A DNA stretch of 64,000 bases from Branchiostoma floridae (lineage: Eukaryota > Chordata > Leptocardii > Amphioxiformes > Branchiostomatidae): assembly GCF_000003815.2 (NCBI RefSeq), contig NC_049990.1, positions 16,792,317-16,856,316 of the forward strand, written 5' to 3'. Shown piece after piece: positions 50,901 through 56,900 of this stretch (position 1 is the first letter of the stretch; each line of letters starts with the position of its first letter). Both the position numbers and the translations under genes were made by a program. Under the pieces are notes generated by a model. The model did not search any database and was not told where the DNA came from. It saw only the letters and a list, made by a program, of their open reading frames with translations.

Positions 50901-53900
50901 ACAAAAAACTCTTATTCATTGACTTTCCAACCTGTGTACATGTTTGACAACGTGTATAGCACGTTTTTAAGCAAATTCCCCACGTATTTCTAGTTGTGTC
51001 TAGTTTTATCTCTAACTGATAGGAAGAAGGCAAAGATATCTACATAGCTAGTGTAACCGCCCGTCGGTTAAACTCACCAGTTTTTTTTAAACACTTTACG
51101 ACCTGTCTGGTTAAAAAAATCAATGAAACTATAGAAAATTTAGCCTAACCTTACATCTCCTTGTAAATCGATTATGGGCAGTAAATTGTCTTGAATTTGA
51201 ACTGGACATATGGTTATGTTCTTATTTCATTGCCTTCCTGTCGTGTGCAAATATTGACATTTCAAAGATTATCCTGGCTTTTTGAGCATATGCAGCACTT
51301 CTATATGGTAATTCTTTTTTCGCCTTGAATTGCAGCCAATTTCTCCAAGTATGCCCGTAAGGCCGGCCAGAACGGCACCACCGCCAGTAAGAAGATGGAG
51401 GCCCACCGGAGGGCCCGTCGGCACTGGGCTCGCAAAGCCGCCGCCGCCGAGACTGACGACGACCCGGAGAAGAGTGGCTTCGTCGACCTCAACAACCTCA
51501 AGGTCCGAATCAACCTGAAGGACCTCTACCGATCCAACATGGCACAGCAGCGTAAAAAGTTGCTGAAGAAATGCTGTTCCAGCACAGCAAACGCCAAGGT
51601 CATTCCCGAACAGATCGAAGCACAGCTGTCCCCGAAGATCAAGATCCAGAAATGTTTGGTAACCGAAGGGCCGTCATCCAAGGGGAGATACTTCGCCCGT
51701 CGTACTGGAGGTCACCCGGCGTTCACCTACAAGGTGACGTCATGTAACATGAGCCCGTCACCTGTCCCAGAATGCACTGCAGACGTTCCGAAGGAAGAGG
51801 CGCAAGAGGTCAGAAAACGGCCAGGCAGGAAGAGGGGTCCGCCGAAGGCTTTGAGGGAAGACGTCGTGAACTTGTCGACGAAACCAGGAGGGAAAAGGAA
51901 ATACAAGTCGAGACATCTGGAGCCAGAGGAAGAACCAATACCCACTCCTGCAAGAGCCAAAGAGGAGGAAATTCCGACTGTTGATGTATGTAATAAACAT
52001 GTAGAGTTATAGTCATCGAAAGGGCATGCATGTATCATCGCAGTTATTGAGCAAAGTGATATAATCATGAGTTATGATTTATGATAAAGACTAATCGTTT
52101 GTGTAAAAGACAACTAAATTCGAAACAGGAAACTTACACTGATGCTAAACTTTACTAACACCCATCACCGAAGGCTAATTGCAATTACCCAGTATTGCTT
52201 ATAAAAGTAACACTAAACAAATATGTAAATGTATGTTTGTGTAACAGTTCTAATCGACAAGTACACAGCTTTGTTTTGTACAATAAGCACGTTCATGGAT
52301 TTAATTACACATGCGCAGGTAAAAGGTAAAGGCTCCTGACTTACTTCCAGATCTTGTAACAACCATACATGTCCAGATATGTATAGTCAATGTTCAGGCA
52401 TATTTTCTTAAATGTCTCACGAACCTTAACCTGCACATACGCAATTGAATCCATGAACAGGCTTATTTCAGTCTGCATTAAGTTTTTTACCAACTCTGAT
52501 TTGAACAATCTAGTTATAAACGTAAATCCTCATTTGATAGATGGAGCTGATTCACATAAAGCAAGAGCCTCTGAGTGATGAAGAAACTGTGGAGTATGAT
52601 CAACCGGAGGAGGCAGAAGTAGAAGAGGAGGATGAGGAGGCAGTACCACACCCTGACTTGCCTCCCATGCCACCTGAGATGAAGAAGCTCCTCATACAGA
52701 AGAGTTCTGGGGAAACTGTCTTGCACCGAGCTTCTAGACTGGGCTACGAGGTGTGGATCTTTTGTTGTTGTTTGTTGTTGTTGTTGTTCTCTTTGTATAG
52801 TGTGTACCCAACTGTATTGTCTCTGCAACGTTATGTATTTACGTGCACGGAAAAAGATCTAGAGACTCGGTAGCTATAATTTGGATACCAGGCTATAATT
52901 AAACGTAACAATATCGCTCAGATAGAAGAAATGCTGTACACGAAAACAACATGCATTGTTTTGCATCCCTTGCTCTCTTTTTTTCATTTATCCTTGATCC
53001 TTGCGACAACTTCAAATAAAGTTCGAACTTAAACTTACAGCACATGTTGAGTGTGAAGACGAAAACAACATGTATTGTTTTGCGTTCATTGCTCTCTTTG
53101 TAGTACCTTTTCCATTGCAACATCGTAACAATCTCAAATAAAGTACGCACATTTTGAGTGTGAAGAAAAGTTCGTACTTCATTCGAGTATGATAAAATCA
53201 AGTCATGACCAAACTGTTGCGTTATACAGGAGGTAGTGCGTTACTGTCTGGAGACTCGCTACGTTGATGTTAACTCCCAGGACAACGCCGGTTACAGTCC
53301 GCTACATGAGGCGTGTGTCAGGGGCCACATGGCTATCGTTCAAGACCTGATACTGTTTGGTGGAGACGTGAACTGTAGCGCTCAGGACGGCACAAGGTAT
53401 GTCATGTATGCCTTCAGCACTTAGTAACCTCAAAATCTGCCAAGGTTTTGTGTTCATCAGCGTTCGTGTGTGTGTGTTTGTACATAATACATTAAGAACG
53501 TCTGGAGGGATTGTCTTGATTTTTGGTATGTGGGTAGGCCTTTATATGTCCTCGAAATGATTGGATTTGGGGCCGTTTAGCGGTTTTACAGCATACTACA
53601 GTGAAACTTCAAACAAAATATTATAAAAATATTATTGAGAAATCAAATTGCACCAGCTTGAGATTGAAGCCAGACCAAAAAAAAAGGCCTTTTATCCTAT
53701 ATGCCACGAAGCATTAGTGTTGACAGAGCGTGCTAGTACACTTTAAGTGTACTGTTTTGCGATAACAAAGACCGTTTCAAAATGCAACAACCGTTTGCGA
53801 GATTGAAAACAGCACGTTCACTGCTCCGACTACGCACTTGCAGCGATAGGAATTATGGGTAATATGTCAAAGGTGAAGGCCCCGGAGACATAAACAAAGC

Positions 53901-56900
53901 ACATCTGGTCAATTTTATACAAATCGAGACATTGGTCGAGACGATAACTGTTTGAAGTCCGGGGCTTCACCTTTGTGAAACAAACAATTCCTGTAGCTGC
54001 ACATGAGCACTCTGAACGGTGAACGTGCTTATAGAATTGCGCCACACAGCTATGTTTCATTTAATTATTATATGATTCTGTTTTCTTTATTCAGGTTTGA
54101 TACACTTTGCACACTGCTTTCCAGACGTGCCCTGTACAGAATATCATACACAAGAAATAAGATAAACTAAACAATGAACAAACCAAAGTAACAATATATA
54201 CATAAACATAAATTAAAATCGTAACTCATTAATCATTTTTTATTGCTTTTGTTTCCCGTAGACCCATCCATGACGCTGTAGAGAACGACCACGTGGAGAT
54301 AGTGCGGATGTTGCTGAGTTACGGCGCGGACCCGTGCCTGGCCACCTACTCCGGCCGCACCATCTCCTCCCTCTGCCGCAGTGAGACCATGGAGAGGTTC
54401 ATCACAGGTGAATGTTTGTTTATTTATGTATGTATTCATTACAAGAATGCTACAACTACAAGAAGTGGACCCAGTGCAAGGAAGGTCAAGACTGTAGTGT
54501 AAACTGAGTCTGCTATAGGCAGGCTTGCCATGAGCTAAGGGCACAACCCGCCGTACGTGCAAATACGTGCTGTCTACGTGCCAAAATCTTTTGGGATCCG
54601 AAAGTGGTAAATCCGACGGATTTTGGAGCACGAAGACAAACCGTAGAATTTTATGTGCAGGCAAAATGTTGTGTGCCATCGGGCTACGGATTGGCGTTCC
54701 CCCCTTTCATTCACTACCCTTTCACTTTGTCATGTCAATGACAGTGATAAAGATATGTTGAAGAGCAACTAAGAATTTATATTTAAAGGAGGTGTAGACA
54801 ATTTTAGATATTCCAATAGGGGATAGATGTAAGAAAACGTCAAGACAATGTTTATGCACTGAGAGGTCAATTAGCTTCTGTTGTTTGAGTACAGGGGATG
54901 GAGCGTCGGGTCCCAAGTACATAGGGACGACGTATTATATGCCATCGGCCTCGTGTATTTGGATATCTTTTGTTTACTTTTTTTTTTTTTTACCTCAGAA
55001 CATTTCCGAGACCTGGCGGGTCGAGAAGAGAACGACAGTAACGAGGGAACTTGGGAGTTCAGCGGATCGTGTGCCATCATGGGTAAGTGTTGTCATATGC
55101 TGCCATTCTGCCGTCATTGACACTGGTGGACTGGCGTTTTTTTTTTTTTTTTGTCTTCTGCCAACAACTTAACCACGCACAGTTTTCTGATTGCTACCAG
55201 ATTCGCATAGTTTGCTCAAGGAATACCCTTCCAAAGCTCAGTTCAATAGTAGAAACTCTGGGGAAACACTGGAAAAACACACCCTGCAGAAGAGGTGATA
55301 TCTCCTGTGTGTGTCTTCCCTTTTTTTCTAGTCAGAGGGTTCCTAATGTTTGCTTTGGAGGATATATATCCGAAAGCTTTCCTTATGGCCAATTAGAAAC
55401 TGTCATTCCAATGTGTTTCTCGTGAGTTTCATGGTAATCAATCACTCACTATACGTATACATGCGTATCTAAAGCATTAAGTAAAGGTGACACAAAACGA
55501 TTGACATGCTTATTGTGCCTAGGACTGCGTATAAAAATTAATACGGACGTAGTTGATACAACGGAAGATATCTAATGTTATAACCCTGTGACGAAACGAC
55601 TTGTACCATGTGGCGAAACGTCCGTTTAACAACTGTCTCATAACCATGCATTTTTGCTCTTGCAGAAGACCGGTCGGAAGGGAACGGTATGGACGTCTTT
55701 GCCGACATTCCGAAGGAGGAGGAATCTGATCTTGACGACTTGGAGTTTGAAATCTCAGAACGTCCCCATCTACCATCGTACAATCTTCTTATCGATCTCA
55801 GAGAGGGGTAAGAATATTACAAATGCTAGTTTCGATTTCTTTAGTTTTTAACTGATTGTGACAGTAGTGCTGTTTAATGATCGCTTACATATCAGACATG
55901 TACATGTGGTTCTTTTTCCAAACGAGTATCCACATCGCTAACAACGTGGAGTCAAAACACAAAAATGTAAATGTTTGACAGACATGCAGCTTGTCATTGG
56001 CCAGGCCACTAATTGCCATACCATCATTGGTTGGACTGCTATGTTTTATGCTATCAATGTTTGTTTTTTTATTGACAAGAGTACCTTCTTTTCTCTTAGG
56101 TGCCGGAACTACTTACTTGTCGATGACGTCATCACCCAGCTAGAGATCTCACGTGACCAGCTCATGACCAAACTGGCCAATCAGACTCCCGTGTGCGTGA
56201 GTAAGAGCAGCTTCCTCTCACAGATCTCCGAGAGCCAAGTAACTGAAGTTCCCAGCGGATTCGTGGCGTGCTCTGGTTCGGAGGAACAGGCGAGAAACAG
56301 CCCTCCCCTATCGGCCTCCGATTCAACTTCTCCCGGCGCCGTCCTTGAAAAAGATCAAGAAGTTCCCGGTGGAACATCCTTCGCTAAGAGCTTCCCCTTT
56401 GGAGAACGTAAAGTGCCCGACCAAGCACACGTTGCAGAAAACAGCATCAGTTCACCAAGTGGTGACGTGGAAACAAAACTGGACAGCGAGACCACGCTTG
56501 AATCGTACGACTATGACGTGAACCTAGAGAGAGAAGGTGAGAGAAACTTGTCGGACACATTGCTGACCATTGGCGACTTGAGGGAAGACGCCCGACACAC
56601 GGGCGACTGTCGTACGACAGTCGTGCAAGAATCACAGGAAAGACAAGAACAGCTTGACGTAGAACGTGAAAACGTTGATGGAGGTTATTCAGTTGAGGAG
56701 AGCGCTTCAAGTATCCAAGTAGCAAAACGTGAAGGCCAAAACTCTTGTGTATTTGCAAACGTCAACGATCAGTCACTTTGCAGAAAGACAGAAGAATACA
56801 CAGACAATGAAGCAAACCAGCCTTTCAGTACCAAGGACAGTTTTGAAGGATGCGAGATACAAACAGCAAGAAGTGAGGGAAATCTGGATACAGGGAAGAA

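Noticed and set aside
52541-52549. ATG at the start of exon 12 as an independent gene start
   Set aside because: It directly follows an acceptor AG and is in phase with exon 11, so the Met is internal to BCOR. A short isoform start cannot be excluded.
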